From assembly GCA_007693385.1 (NCBI GenBank), contig REDR01000131.1:1-64000 (forward strand): DNA of 64,000 nt. Direction: 5' to 3'. Source of the DNA: Anaerolineaceae bacterium (GTDB lineage: Bacteria > Chloroflexota > Anaerolineae > Aggregatilineales > Phototrophicaceae). This document shows positions 1 through 8,362 of the stretch, piece after piece (position 1 is the first letter of the stretch; every line of letters starts with the position of its first letter). The position numbers and the translations under genes are program-made. The notes beneath the pieces are model-generated. The model searched no databases. It was given only the letters and a program-made list of their open reading frames with translations, and was not told the origin of the DNA.

Positions 1-108
1 GTGACCGTGTCTGTCGGCGCATCAGTGGGCGATGCTGTGACCGTGTCTGTCGGCGCATCAGTGGGCGATGCTGTGGCCGTGTCTGTCGGCTCATCGGTAG
101 GCGATGGC
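1..108. repeat. 36-bp tandem repeat in coding sequence
   Basis: Three consecutive 36-base units occur at 1-36, 37-72 and 73-108. The first two are identical and the third is degenerate. On the minus strand they encode the 12-residue repeat TASPTDAPTDTV in the tail of the SH3 protein. The unit length is a multiple of three, so copy number can change without a frameshift. The array continues past the window edge. Confidence 0.9.
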
Positions 109-878
109 GTGGCTGACAGTGTAGCCGTCGGCGTGTTCGATGGCGTCGGCGTCACCGTCTCGGTAGGCGTGGGGGAGGGCGTCAGGTTGTCGGCGGTGAT
201 GACTGGTAGCGCGTCGATGTCGTCATCCCAGAAGACCAGAGGCCGCGCCACCCAGCCGAACCCGTCGAAATCCGGTTCAATCGTCGCGCCAAAGGCCGAT
301 GCCGTCGGCGATACGTCGGTGTAGCGAATCAGTACCCAATTGCCGCTCTCGTCGATGGATACCGGCTCGACGGTCTGGCCGGGACTCAAGCGCCCCAATC
401 GCGGAAATCCTATGCCGGGTCCGGCGCGTACCAGCACATTCGCCATCGCTAGCACGTAATTGCCCTGTGGCGTCGCGCTGGCGAAGGGGATGATGGTGTC
501 GTCGTCAGTTGGCGGGGCGGTGGGCGTCAGCGCGTCATCTTCGAGGATGGGTAGCGCGTCGATGTCGTCCACCCAGAAGCCGAGATCGCGCCGTATCCAG
601 CCCACCCCGCCGCGATGTAGCACCAGCACCCATTGACCATCGGCGCTGATGTTGAACGGCACAAGCGGCGATCCTTCGACCAGCGAACCGACGGTCACGA
701 AGCGTTGATCTGGCCCGGCACGGAGCAGGGCTTCCGGCACGACGACCAGATTAATAGCGGGCGTCGGCGTCGCTAACGGCTCATCTTCTGCTTCATCGTC
801 GGCCTGTGCGCTGACGATCAACGCCGAAGCGATGACCAGCAACACGCCGACCAGCAATTTCATCCAACCGGTTTTCAA
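1..878 (-). CDS. Exported SH3-domain protein with Thr/Pro-rich repeat tail (3' end beyond window)
   Basis: The frame is open from 878 down to the window edge, so the ORF track missed it; the + ORF at 1-324 is its shadow. A hydrophobic N-terminus (KLLVGVLLVIASALIVSAQA) is a likely signal peptide. Two bacterial SH3-like modules follow. The clearer one contains VLVRAGPGIGFPRLGRL and ends in a GWVAR motif; the first contains LLRAGPDQRF and ends in GWIRR. Both are followed by a near-identical FWxDDIDALP segment, which suggests internal duplication. The C-terminal part is a low-complexity Thr/Pro/Ser/Asp tail that turns into exact 12-residue repeats. I chose the TTG at 878 because GGGGGAAG lies 5 bases upstream; the ATG at 863 is the alternative and is about 20 bases from that site. 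The role is probably at the cell surface or wall. The exact function is unknown. Confidence 0.8.
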   Translation of the reverse strand, partial: MKTGWMKLLVGVLLVIASALIVSAQADDEAEDEPLATPTPAINLVVVPEALLRAGPDQRFVTVGSLVEGSPLVPFNISADGQWVLVLHRGGVGWIRRDLGFWVDDIDALPILEDDALTPTAPPTDDDTIIPFASATPQGNYVLAMANVLVRAGPGIGFPRLGRLSPGQTVEPVSIDESGNWVLIRYTDVSPTASAFGATIEPDFDGFGWVARPLVFWDDDIDALPVITADNLTPSPTPTETVTPTPSNTPTATLSATPSPTDEPTDTATASPTDAPTDTVTASPTDAPTDTV

Positions 879-928
879 CGGCACTTCCCCCCGATAAGTT
901 AGGTTAAACGACGCCCGAGTCGTCTGTG

Positions 929-1687
929 CTAGCTGGGGTCCATGCGGAATGTCGCCGGATCGACAACTAGCGTGTTATTCGCGTAGAGATAGATGATCCA
1001 TGTGCCGGGCGTAAAAGCCATGTCGGATTGCGTGACGACGAAAGACCGGCATTCATTCGTGATCGGGCTGTTGATGTCCCAGCTTTCGCGCCAGCGCACC
1101 GTGCCCTCATGCTCCCACACGATATTGAGCCGCGTTCCGGCGGGCACATCGCGCAGGCGCATCGTATACATGATGCGTCCGTCGCGCTGGGCGAAGAACG
1201 TGGTGCGCGGGTTCAATACGCAATTGTCATCACCCACGCCGTCGGTCAGTCCGGTGAAGGCGATGTCTGCGCCCACGCCGGACGGCGCGGCGAACAGCGA
1301 CCACGATTCCAGCGTCGGGAAGCCGGCCACCTCCGGCACGACCACGCCCGGCCAGAACGGGGCGACCTCATCCGGCGCGTACAGATGCTCAAAGTCCGGC
1401 ATCGGCAAAGCGCCCACGCGCAGAGTCGGCACGGCGGGGTTGCTGGCATCGACCATCGCGCCCAGCGTCGCGTTAGCTGACCGCGCTGAAGCGACCTGTG
1501 CCTCGTTCGCTTCAATCGTCGCGCTGATAATCCTGCGCTCGGCGGATACTGTCGCGTTGGCTAACGCGACTTCCGTCTCGATTTGAAAATCACCGCTAAC
1601 CAGCGTCGCGTTGATCTCCTGTTGATCGAGCGCTCCACACGCGGTCAGCAGGCCGCCTAACATGATAATCCAGATGAAATATCTCAC
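929..1687 (-). CDS. Predicted lipoprotein of unknown function
   Basis: 252 residues. The N-terminus MRYFIWIIMLGGLLTAC ends in a lipobox (LTAC), so lipid attachment at Cys17 is predicted. Residues about 25-70 are rich in Ala, Glu and Ser (for example SAERRIISATIEANEAQ) and look like a helical, coiled-coil-prone stalk. The C-terminal half has beta-like character with several aromatic and Gly positions, including FAPGTW-like and IVWEHEG segments. I do not recognise the family. Translation starts at GTG with AGGAAA just upstream. The SH3-domain gene follows 50 bp downstream on the same strand, so the two may be one transcript for envelope proteins. Confidence 0.75.
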   Translation of the reverse strand: MRYFIWIIMLGGLLTACGALDQQEINATLVSGDFQIETEVALANATVSAERRIISATIEANEAQVASARSANATLGAMVDASNPAVPTLRVGALPMPDFEHLYAPDEVAPFWPGVVVPEVAGFPTLESWSLFAAPSGVGADIAFTGLTDGVGDDNCVLNPRTTFFAQRDGRIMYTMRLRDVPAGTRLNIVWEHEGTVRWRESWDINSPITNECRSFVVTQSDMAFTPGTWIIYLYANNTLVVDPATFRMDPS

Positions 1688-1705
1688 GGTTTCCTATCTC
1701 ACACC

Positions 1706-1734
1706 ATCATACAGCAAGCCGTCATCATAGCAAA
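1706..1734 (-). promoter_or_regulatory. Candidate promoter for lipoprotein/SH3 operon
   Basis: On the minus strand TTTGCT and TATGAT are separated by 17 bases, about 20 bases before the GTG start at 1687. The -10 matches 5 of 6 consensus bases and the -35 only 3 of 6. The rest of 1740-1830 shows no gene or motif that I recognise. Confidence 0.4.
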
Positions 1735-1834
1735 GGATACGCCCAGCGTCACGGGGGCGATGCACGGCGTCGGGTGATCGTCCGGCGGAGGAGGGCATCG
1801 CGGGCGCGTTCATCGAGCGTGATAAAATGCACTC

Positions 1835-1863
1835 TTGCCGCGTCACGCGCTTTCTGTTACGCT
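1835..1863 (+). promoter_or_regulatory. Promoter of tRNA-Arg
   Basis: TTGCCG and TACGCT are separated by exactly 17 bases. The -10 ends 10 bases before the first base of the mature tRNA, as expected for a dedicated tRNA promoter. Confidence 0.6.
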
Positions 1864-1873
1864 TATAGCGTAT

Positions 1874-1945
1874 GCCCCCATAGCTCAGTGGATAGAGCGT
1901 TGCCCTCCGGAGGCAAAGGCCATGGTTCGAGTCCATGTGGGGGTG
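1874..1945 (+). tRNA. tRNA-Arg (anticodon CCG)
   Basis: The cloverleaf can be drawn by hand. The acceptor GCCCCCA pairs with TGGGGGT (one G-T). The D arm is GCTC..GAGC. The anticodon stem TTGCC/GGCAA has loop CTCCGGA, giving anticodon CCG for Arg codon CGG. The T arm is CATGG-TTCGAGT-CCATG and the discriminator is G. CCA is not encoded. A promoter precedes it and a terminator follows within 10 bases, so it is a single-gene transcript. Confidence 0.95.
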
Positions 1946-1952
1946 CTGAACG

Positions 1953-1984
1953 AGACGACTACTTCAAACAGGGTCGTCTTTTTT
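1953..1984 (+). terminator. Rho-independent terminator after tRNA-Arg
   Basis: AGACGAC and GTCGTCT form a 7-bp stem across a 13-base loop, followed directly by a run of six T. It lies 7 bases after the tRNA. Confidence 0.85.
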
Positions 1985-2006
1985 GTTGGTAGGCGGAGGT
2001 GATCGC

Positions 2007-3155
2007 TTGATAGACGCTATGCGTTTTGTGTCATCGTGGCTGTTCCGTCTGGGATGTGTGGCGCTGACCGTCGCCTTGTTAACGCCCGCGCCGTTTCGCT
2101 TCGTGACCGCGCCGCCGCAAACGCTCATCACCGAAAATCCGCATGTTTGCGTCCATACAGACCTCATTCACGAAGTAGACGAATGGAAGATCGAGCGCTC
2201 GCTGAGTCTGGTGCGCGAGATGGGCGCGTCAACGATTGTGGAGTTCTTCCCGTGGGCGTATGTCGAATCTGAGCGCGGCGTGTACGACTGGCGACAGGCT
2301 GACCGCATCGTGCATCATGCCCGCAATCAGGATGTGACCATCATCGCCCGCATGGGCTTAGTGCCGGATTGGGCGCGGCCAGACGATAGCACGCTCAACA
2401 CATTGCCGCCGGAATCAGACCGTTACTTCGCGGAATTCGTGGCGGCCTTCGCCGCCCGTTACGCCGGAATCATCGACCATATCATCATCTGGAACGAGCC
2501 GAACTTAGCTTTTGAATGGGGCTTCGCGGATTTCTCGCCGGAGCGCTACGCCGATTTGCTCCGTGTTGTGTATCCCCATGCGCGGCGCGGCAATCCCGAT
2601 GTGGTGGTGCTGGCCGGTGCGTTAGCGCCCACGCTGGAGCCAGAGGACAGCACGAACGGCCTGAACGATCTACTGTATCTGGAGCGCATGTATCAGGCGG
2701 GCGCGGCGGATTATTTCGACGGGCTGGCGGTGCATACTTACGGCTTCAACCAACCGGCGGACGCGCCACCCGCGCCTTCTGCGCTCAACTTCCGGCGGGC
2801 GGAATTGCTATACGCGATCATGGCGGAGCATGGCGACGCGCACAAGCCGGTTTACATCACCGAAAGCGGCTGGAACGATAGCCCGCGCTGGACGTATGGC
2901 GTCCAGCCTTCCGCCCGTATCGCGCACACGCTGGACGCCTTCCGCATTGTGGCCGATGACTGGGAGCAAGCACGGCGGCTGTGCCTGTGGATATTCCGCC
3001 ACCCCACGCCGCGCAATAGCTACCGCGACCATTACACGCTGGTGACGCCGGAATTTCAGATCAAGCCGATCTATTACGCGGTGCAGGCTTACGCGCTCGG
3101 CGCGGAGGCCGACGGTGTGCCGTTATGGTTGCCCGCCCCGCAGGAGGTGCGATGA
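2007..3155 (+). CDS. Exported clan GH-A type glycoside hydrolase
   Basis: About 382 residues. A hydrophobic N-terminus (FVSSWLFRLGCVALTVALLT) acts as a signal or anchor. The rest fits a GH-A (beta/alpha)8 barrel. An early strand has IVEFFPWAYVESERGVYDW. The acid/base Glu sits in IIIWNEPN, and the second catalytic Glu in VYITESGW near residue 290. This arrangement is typical of GH39/GH5-like enzymes that cleave beta-linked polysaccharides; the substrate cannot be read from sequence. The track start (1983) lies in the T-run of the tRNA terminator. The TTG at 2007 has GGAGGT six bases upstream and is preferred over the ATG at 2019. It overlaps the next gene by 4 bp and heads a glycan cluster. 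Confidence 0.8.
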   Translation: MIDAMRFVSSWLFRLGCVALTVALLTPAPFRFVTAPPQTLITENPHVCVHTDLIHEVDEWKIERSLSLVREMGASTIVEFFPWAYVESERGVYDWRQADRIVHHARNQDVTIIARMGLVPDWARPDDSTLNTLPPESDRYFAEFVAAFAARYAGIIDHIIIWNEPNLAFEWGFADFSPERYADLLRVVYPHARRGNPDVVVLAGALAPTLEPEDSTNGLNDLLYLERMYQAGAADYFDGLAVHTYGFNQPADAPPAPSALNFRRAELLYAIMAEHGDAHKPVYITESGWNDSPRWTYGVQPSARIAHTLDAFRIVADDWEQARRLCLWIFRHPTPRNSYRDHYTLVTPEFQIKPIYYAVQAYALGAEADGVPLWLPAPQEVR

Positions 3156-3952
3156 TGTTCGCCCGTTATGGTCGCTTTTTGCTGGCTGGCATCGGCCTGA
3201 TCTTGCTTGGCCTGCTGACCATCCCGCCCACCGTTGACCACGCCCGCACCAGCATCCGCGAAGCGCGGGCACAACGCGCCGACCCGTTCCCGTCCGGCGT
3301 GATGCGCGTCGGCATCAATCCCAATAACCCGCCGTTCGCCTTTTACACGCCGCAAGGGGAGATGATCGGTTTTGAGGTTGATCTCGCCCACGCTCTCGCC
3401 GCCGAGATCGGCGTGGAGGTGGTGCTGGTGCCGGTGGGCTTCGATGCGCTGTTCGATGCGCTGACTGCTGATCGCGTGGACATCCTGATCGCCGCGCTGA
3501 TCGCGGATAATTTCAGGGGGACGCGGGCGGAGCTATCCCAGCCGTATTATGACGCCGGTCTTATGCTGGTCAATGCGATGGGCTGGGACGCGATGCGCGA
3601 CGTGGCCGGTCATGCGCTGGCCTTCCAGCTTGGCGGGACGGCGGATGAAGTGGCGCGGAACTGGTCACGGCGCATCGCTCCATTTACGATGTTGCCTTAC
3701 GAGACGCCCGACCACGCGCTGGACGCGGTGCGGTTGGGCATCGCACCGGCGGCGCTGGTCGAAGCGTCTGCGGTGGCCGGTTATCTGCGAGCGCACCCCG
3801 ACTGGACGCCGGATACGCCGTATGTCGTCAATCAGCCGTATGTGGTTGGCGTGCGGGCGGGCGCGTCGGCTATCCGCCGCGAAGTCAACCGCGCTATCTC
3901 CGCGCTGTATCGCACCGGCCAGATGCAAACGCTTATTGAACGATGGCTGTAA
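3152..3952 (+). CDS. Family 3 extracellular solute-binding protein
   Basis: About 266 residues. An N-terminal membrane segment (FLLAGIGLILLGLLTI) is followed by an SBP_bac_3 fold: GVMRVGINPNNPPFAF opens lobe 1, then MIGFEVDLAHALAAEIGV, and VDILIAALI marks the crossover. Such proteins deliver polar amino acids or similar small ligands to ABC permeases, or act as sensor domains. No permease or ATPase gene is adjacent, so the partner is unknown. ATG 3152 overlaps the upstream stop (ATGA). ATG 3155 has slightly better spacing from AGGAGG, so either may be used. The four genes that follow are glycosyltransferases, which is an odd setting for a solute receptor. Confidence 0.8.
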   Translation: MMFARYGRFLLAGIGLILLGLLTIPPTVDHARTSIREARAQRADPFPSGVMRVGINPNNPPFAFYTPQGEMIGFEVDLAHALAAEIGVEVVLVPVGFDALFDALTADRVDILIAALIADNFRGTRAELSQPYYDAGLMLVNAMGWDAMRDVAGHALAFQLGGTADEVARNWSRRIAPFTMLPYETPDHALDAVRLGIAPAALVEASAVAGYLRAHPDWTPDTPYVVNQPYVVGVRAGASAIRREVNRAISALYRTGQMQTLIERWL

Positions 3953-3971
3953 CACCGCTATACTGCACGGT

Positions 3972-5048
3972 ATGACACACATCGGAATTGACGCACGACT
4001 GACCGCGTATCGACCGGGCGGCATCAGCACCTATACCCGCCGCTTGATCGAAGCGCTGAGCCAGACTGACCACGACAATCGCTATACGATTTTGCAGAGC
4101 CGCAAGGCGACATCGGCGATCACGGCGCGACTGCCGGAGCGCCATCTGTGGACGCCGCCGCATCATCGCTGGGAGCGTGTGGCGCTGTCCATCGAAATCA
4201 GCCGCTTTAAGCTGGATGTATTCCATAGCACGGACTTCATTCCGGCGCGGTGGGGCGCACGCCGTCAGGTGATTACCGTGCATGATCTGGCCTTTTTGCT
4301 GTTGCCAGAACACAAAGACCGCGCCGCTTCGCGCTATTACAACGATCAGATCGCGTGGGCGGTAGCGCGTGCCGACCATATTCTATCGGTCAGCGAAGCC
4401 ACCCGCGACGACCTCATGCGCCTGCTGGATGTGCCCGCGCACAAGATCACCGTTCAGCCGCACGGCGTCGAGCCGCGCTTCTTCGATGCGGCGGAGGATG
4501 TCGCCGTTGATGGCCTGCCGCCGGTCTATCTGCTGTACGTCGGCACGTTGGAGCCGCGCAAGAACATCGACACGTTATTGAGCGCCTACCAGCGATTAAC
4601 CGCGCCGCCGCCTCTGGTATTGGCCGGACGCATCGGCTGGCTGTTCGATGCTACTTTGCACCGCATCAAAGCATTGCAAGCGGACGGTCACGCCATCATC
4701 CACCGTGACGACATCACCGACGCGCAATTGCCCGCGCTGTATCGTGGGGCGGCGGCGCTCCTGCTACCGTCGCACTATGAAGGCTTCGGCCTGACCGCGC
4801 TGGAGGGGATGGCGTGCGGCGTGCCGGTCATCGCGGGCGATACCTCATCTTTGCCGGAAGTGGTCGGCGATGGCGGCCTGTTGTTGCCGCCGGACGATGT
4901 ATCGGATTGGGTGGACGGCATCCGGCAAGCGCTAGACGATAGCGGCTGGCGTGCGGCGGTCATCGAGCGCGGCCTGCGTCGGGCGCGTCAATTCACGTGG
5001 GCGAATTCCGCGCAAATCGCCCGCAGTGTATACGAGAACATCAGTTAA
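3972..5048 (+). CDS. GT4 family glycosyltransferase
   Basis: 358 residues counted from MTHIGIDARL. The N-terminal Rossmann half carries the acceptor-side GGISTYTRRL loop typical of mannosyl- or rhamnosyl-type GT4 enzymes. The C-terminal half carries LYVGTLEPRKN and the donor-binding region HYEGFGLTALEGMACGVPV, an E-x7-E motif. It probably transfers a sugar from a nucleotide donor onto a surface glycan on the cytoplasmic side. The track ORF extends upstream into the previous gene in another frame, so I set the start at ATG 3972, 19 bases after the previous stop. It is part of the five-gene glycan cluster 2007-7492. Confidence 0.88.
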   Translation: MTHIGIDARLTAYRPGGISTYTRRLIEALSQTDHDNRYTILQSRKATSAITARLPERHLWTPPHHRWERVALSIEISRFKLDVFHSTDFIPARWGARRQVITVHDLAFLLLPEHKDRAASRYYNDQIAWAVARADHILSVSEATRDDLMRLLDVPAHKITVQPHGVEPRFFDAAEDVAVDGLPPVYLLYVGTLEPRKNIDTLLSAYQRLTAPPPLVLAGRIGWLFDATLHRIKALQADGHAIIHRDDITDAQLPALYRGAAALLLPSHYEGFGLTALEGMACGVPVIAGDTSSLPEVVGDGGLLLPPDDVSDWVDGIRQALDDSGWRAAVIERGLRRARQFTWANSAQIARSVYENIS

Positions 5049-5065
5049 GGGGCTATCCTGAAAGC

Positions 5066-6274
5066 ATGAACGTCCTCATCATTTCGCCTTCCGTCCCGTA
5101 TCCGCCCGCGTTTGGCGGCGCGATCCGCGTGCATGGCATCGTCGAAGGCTTGCGCCGCGCCGGACATCGCATCACGCTACTATGCTTCGCGGAAGACTCC
5201 GCCCCGCCGCCGGAATTGCCCGACGATGTGCGCCTGCTGGTCGCGCCATTACCGCAGAGGGGCAAGTCGGCACGCCTGCGCGATCTACTCACCACGCGCC
5301 AGCCGGACATCGCCCGTCGCCTTTACAGCGCGACTGCCGCCCGGATGCTGACCGAATTGCTTGAGCGTGAGCGCTTCGACATGGTGCAATTTGAAGGCAT
5401 CGAGATGGCGTATTTTCAGCCCATCGTGGCGCGTATCCAGCCATCCGCCCGCCGCGTTCTCGACCAGCATAACGCCGAATACGCCCTGCAAGCGGCGATC
5501 TTCAAGATTGATCGGCGGCAGATCAAGCGCTGGCCTGCCGCGCTGTATTCGCTGATGCAAGTCGGGCGCATCAAGCGTTACGAATCCGCGATGTGCCGGT
5601 CTGCCTCTGCGGTGGTTTACGTCTCCGATGAGGACGCCGAATTACTGCGCGAGCTATGCGCGGGCACGCCGTCGGCGGTGGTGTCTAACGGTATCTGGGT
5701 GGATCGCTACGCCGAAGAAAGCGCCAGCCCGTTCACCGACGCACAGCGCCGCCAGATCGTGTTTACCGGCAAGATGGACTATCGCCCTAACGTGGACGCG
5801 ATGCTGTGGTTCACCGAATCCATTTTGCCGCGCCTGCATGATGATGTCCATTTGACCATCGTCGGGCAGAAGCCGCACCCGCGCTTAGATCATCTGCGCG
5901 ATTGGCCGAACGTGACGATCACCGGTCGCGTGCCGTCCGTCCTGCCGTATCTGCAACACGCGACGGTCTACATCGCGCCGCTACGCATGGGCAGTGGCAC
6001 GCGCTTGAAATTATTGGAGGCGATGGCCTGCCGTGCGCCCATCGTCGCTACATCCACCGCCGCCGCCGGAATGAACGCGGCGGTGCGCGAAGTCATTCAG
6101 ATTGCTGATGGCGCGGAAGCATTCGCCTCTGCGGTCAACGCGCTACTGGACGATCCCGCCCGCCGCCAGACGATGACCGACTCTGCGGCCGGGCGTGTCG
6201 CTGAATTCTATGATTGGTCGGCGCTGGTGCCGCGCCTGCTGGATTTATACCGACAAATCGGGCTGGAGGTCTGA
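5066..6274 (+). CDS. GT4 family glycosyltransferase
   Basis: 402 residues from MNVLIISPSVPYPP. It has the GT4/GT-B architecture: an N-terminal GGAIRVHGIVEGL loop, a central DQHNAEYALQ segment, IVFTGKMDYRPNVDAM at the start of the donor domain, and GSGTRLKLLEAMACRAPIVA for nucleotide-sugar binding. This resembles sugar transferases that act on undecaprenyl-linked oligosaccharides. The start at ATG 5066 lies 17 bases after the preceding stop and 3 bases separate its stop from the next gene. It is a distant relative of the upstream gene rather than a recent copy. Confidence 0.87.
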   Translation: MNVLIISPSVPYPPAFGGAIRVHGIVEGLRRAGHRITLLCFAEDSAPPPELPDDVRLLVAPLPQRGKSARLRDLLTTRQPDIARRLYSATAARMLTELLERERFDMVQFEGIEMAYFQPIVARIQPSARRVLDQHNAEYALQAAIFKIDRRQIKRWPAALYSLMQVGRIKRYESAMCRSASAVVYVSDEDAELLRELCAGTPSAVVSNGIWVDRYAEESASPFTDAQRRQIVFTGKMDYRPNVDAMLWFTESILPRLHDDVHLTIVGQKPHPRLDHLRDWPNVTITGRVPSVLPYLQHATVYIAPLRMGSGTRLKLLEAMACRAPIVATSTAAAGMNAAVREVIQIADGAEAFASAVNALLDDPARRQTMTDSAAGRVAEFYDWSALVPRLLDLYRQIGLEV

Positions 6275-6277
6275 GCG

Positions 6278-7492
6278 ATGGATCGCGAGACGCTGGTCTT
6301 ACGCAATCGCGCTATGACCGAAGCCTATCACACACCACCGCCCAAGCATTTCATCCGCCGCCTGCTATTACGCGCCGTCGCCTGCCTGCCGGTGTCGTCG
6401 TCGCGCTCGCCGGATGCCGAGCGCATCTTGCTGATGCGTCCCGATCATCTGGGCGATGTCCTGCTGACGACGCCCGCGTTTCACGCTTTGCGACGGGCGC
6501 GGACGGGCACAGAGTTACACGCGCTCGTCGGCCCGTGGTCGGCGGCGGTGCTGGCGACGAATCCCGATGTAGATGTGGTGTTGACGCTGGACTTCCCCGG
6601 ATTCAATCGGGCGGGTAACGAGAATTTGCGCTCGCCTTACGATCTGGCGATCCGCACGGCGCGGCAGTTGCGGCAGGTCGGTTATACCCATGCGGTGATC
6701 TTGCGCCCCGATCATTGGTGGGGGGCGATGGTGGCTTTTCTGGCCGGGATTCCGGTGCGTATCGGCTATGACGTGGGCGATGTGTCGCCATTTCTGACTG
6801 ACCGCATCGCGTTTGAACGCGGCCACGCCGTCATGCAGAATGTCAGATTGCTGTCGCGCTGGGTGGGCGATATGGCCGCGCCGGATGTCGTCTACCGCTA
6901 TGTGATAAACGATGCCGACCGCGCCGACATCGCCGCCTATCTCGCCCGCCACCAGCTCAACGCGGACGGAGCGCGTTATTTTTGCATCCACGCCGGAAGC
7001 GGCACGACGGTCAAACAATGGACGGCGGCTAACTGGTCTGTCGTGGCCGACACGCTGGCCGAACAACTGGACGCGGTGCCGGTGTTCACCGGCGGCGACC
7101 ATGAGCGCGGTCTGGTGGATGACATCACCGCCGCCATGCAATCGCGCTATGTGGTGGCGGTAGGCGATACCGACATCGGCGGGTTGGCCGCGCTCTTTGA
7201 GCGGGCGCTGGTGGTACTGGGCACGGATAGCGGGCCGTTGCATCTGGCGTCCGCCGTTGATGTGCCGACTGTCGCGCTGTTCGGCCCGGCTGATCCCGTC
7301 GAGTTCGGGCAGTGGGGGGACGCGGAGCGCCACATCATCCTGACAACCGACATCGCCTGCCGCCCGTGCCGCGTGCTGGATTGGGCGGGGGATGATCTAG
7401 CGCATCACCCCTGCGTGCGTGAGATCAGCGTGGGGCGCGTGCTGGAAGCGGCGCGCCGCGTCGTCGCCGGTGATCCGCCTATTCGGGTATAA
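6278..7492 (+). CDS. GT9 family glycosyltransferase (heptosyltransferase-like)
   Basis: 404 residues. The RPDHLGDVLLTTPAFHALR motif near residue 54 is the GT9 signature. Later come FCIHAGSGTTVKQW, VLGTDSGPLHLASA and VALFGPADP, and a Cys-containing tail (CRPCRVLDW) often seen in this family. In Gram-negatives GT9 enzymes add ADP-heptose to the LPS core. Here the acceptor is unknown, and no heptose genes are in the window. GGAGG lies 8 bases before the ATG. The last 14 bp overlap the convergent PPK2 gene. Confidence 0.85.
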   Translation: MDRETLVLRNRAMTEAYHTPPPKHFIRRLLLRAVACLPVSSSRSPDAERILLMRPDHLGDVLLTTPAFHALRRARTGTELHALVGPWSAAVLATNPDVDVVLTLDFPGFNRAGNENLRSPYDLAIRTARQLRQVGYTHAVILRPDHWWGAMVAFLAGIPVRIGYDVGDVSPFLTDRIAFERGHAVMQNVRLLSRWVGDMAAPDVVYRYVINDADRADIAAYLARHQLNADGARYFCIHAGSGTTVKQWTAANWSVVADTLAEQLDAVPVFTGGDHERGLVDDITAAMQSRYVVAVGDTDIGGLAALFERALVVLGTDSGPLHLASAVDVPTVALFGPADPVEFGQWGDAERHIILTTDIACRPCRVLDWAGDDLAHHPCVREISVGRVLEAARRVVAGDPPIRV

Positions 7493-8288
7493 CGATGTCG
7501 GCGAGATCGTCGTCGGCGGGTGGGAACTGCGGGTCCATCGCCTCTAATGTCTCGATCACCCGTTGCGCGATGACCAGATCGCGGTACCATTTGCGATTAG
7601 CCGGTACGATGTGCCACGGCGCATAGTCGGTATTACAGCGCGTCAATACATCCTCAAACGCCCGCATGTAATCGTCCCAGCGTTCGCGCACCGGCAGATC
7701 ACCCCGATCAAACTTCCAGTTCTTCTCCGGCTCGTCGATGCGGTCTTGCAGGCGTTCGCGCTGTTCTTCCTTGCTGATATGCAGATAAAACTTCAAGATG
7801 CGTGTGCCGCCATCGTATAGCAGGCGCTCGAAATTGTTGATGTGGTCATAACGTGCCTGCCACACGTCTTCCGGCACTAGCTGATTGACGCGCACGATCA
7901 ACACGTCTTCGTAATGACTGCGATTGAATATGCCGATCATACCGGCGGGCGGCGTCCGGCGATGCACACGCCACAGGAAGTCATGCGACAGTTCTTCGGT
8001 TGTCGGCTGACGGAATGGCGCGACGCGCACCCCCTGCGGATTCAGCACGCCGAACACGCGCCGGATCGTGCCATCTTTGCCGCCGGTGTCCATCGCCTGC
8101 AACACCACCAGCAACGACTGCTTGCGCTCCGCGAACAGTCGGGTTTGCAGGGCGTTCATGCGCTTTTGCAGGCGGCGCAACAGTTCTCTAGCGGCGGATT
8201 TATGATGATCGGCTTGATAGTCGGGGTCGTAGTCAGCCAGATTGACCGGCTCACCTTTAGGGGGAATAAGCGGTTGTTTGGGCATCAT
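7479..8288 (-). CDS. ppk2: Polyphosphate kinase 2 family protein
   Basis: 269 residues, the normal length for a single-domain PPK2. The Walker A-like MDTGGKDGTIR lies near residue 67. NRSHYEDVLIVRV and the lid region FYLHISKEEQRERLQDRI follow, then the C-terminal NRKWYRDLVIAQ motif. The family moves phosphate between polyphosphate and nucleoside mono- or diphosphates; the preferred nucleotide cannot be assigned from motifs alone. Two ATGs (8288, 8285) follow a GGAGAGAAGAG site. It is transcribed toward the glycan cluster and overlaps the GT9 gene tail to tail by 14 bp. Confidence 0.9.
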   Translation of the reverse strand: MMPKQPLIPPKGEPVNLADYDPDYQADHHKSAARELLRRLQKRMNALQTRLFAERKQSLLVVLQAMDTGGKDGTIRRVFGVLNPQGVRVAPFRQPTTEELSHDFLWRVHRRTPPAGMIGIFNRSHYEDVLIVRVNQLVPEDVWQARYDHINNFERLLYDGGTRILKFYLHISKEEQRERLQDRIDEPEKNWKFDRGDLPVRERWDDYMRAFEDVLTRCNTDYAPWHIVPANRKWYRDLVIAQRVIETLEAMDPQFPPADDDLADIVIPE

Positions 8289-8362
8289 CTACTCTTCTCT
8301 CCACACGGAAATAACCGCCGTGACTCTAACACGTCACCGCCCTTTATGACAACAGCAAAACG

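Noticed and set aside
1-324. Plus-strand ORF of 107 residues rich in VGVS repeats
   Set aside because: It is the antisense of a minus-strand exported protein with a signal peptide, SH3 modules and a 12-residue coding repeat. The plus reading has no family features.
993-1586. 197-residue plus-strand ORF
   Set aside because: It is antisense to the lipoprotein gene, which has a lipobox, ribosome site and candidate promoter.
6515-7333. 272-residue minus-strand ORF
   Set aside because: It lies wholly inside the GT9 gene, whose family motifs are clear. The antisense product is Arg/His-rich without domains, a usual effect of high GC.
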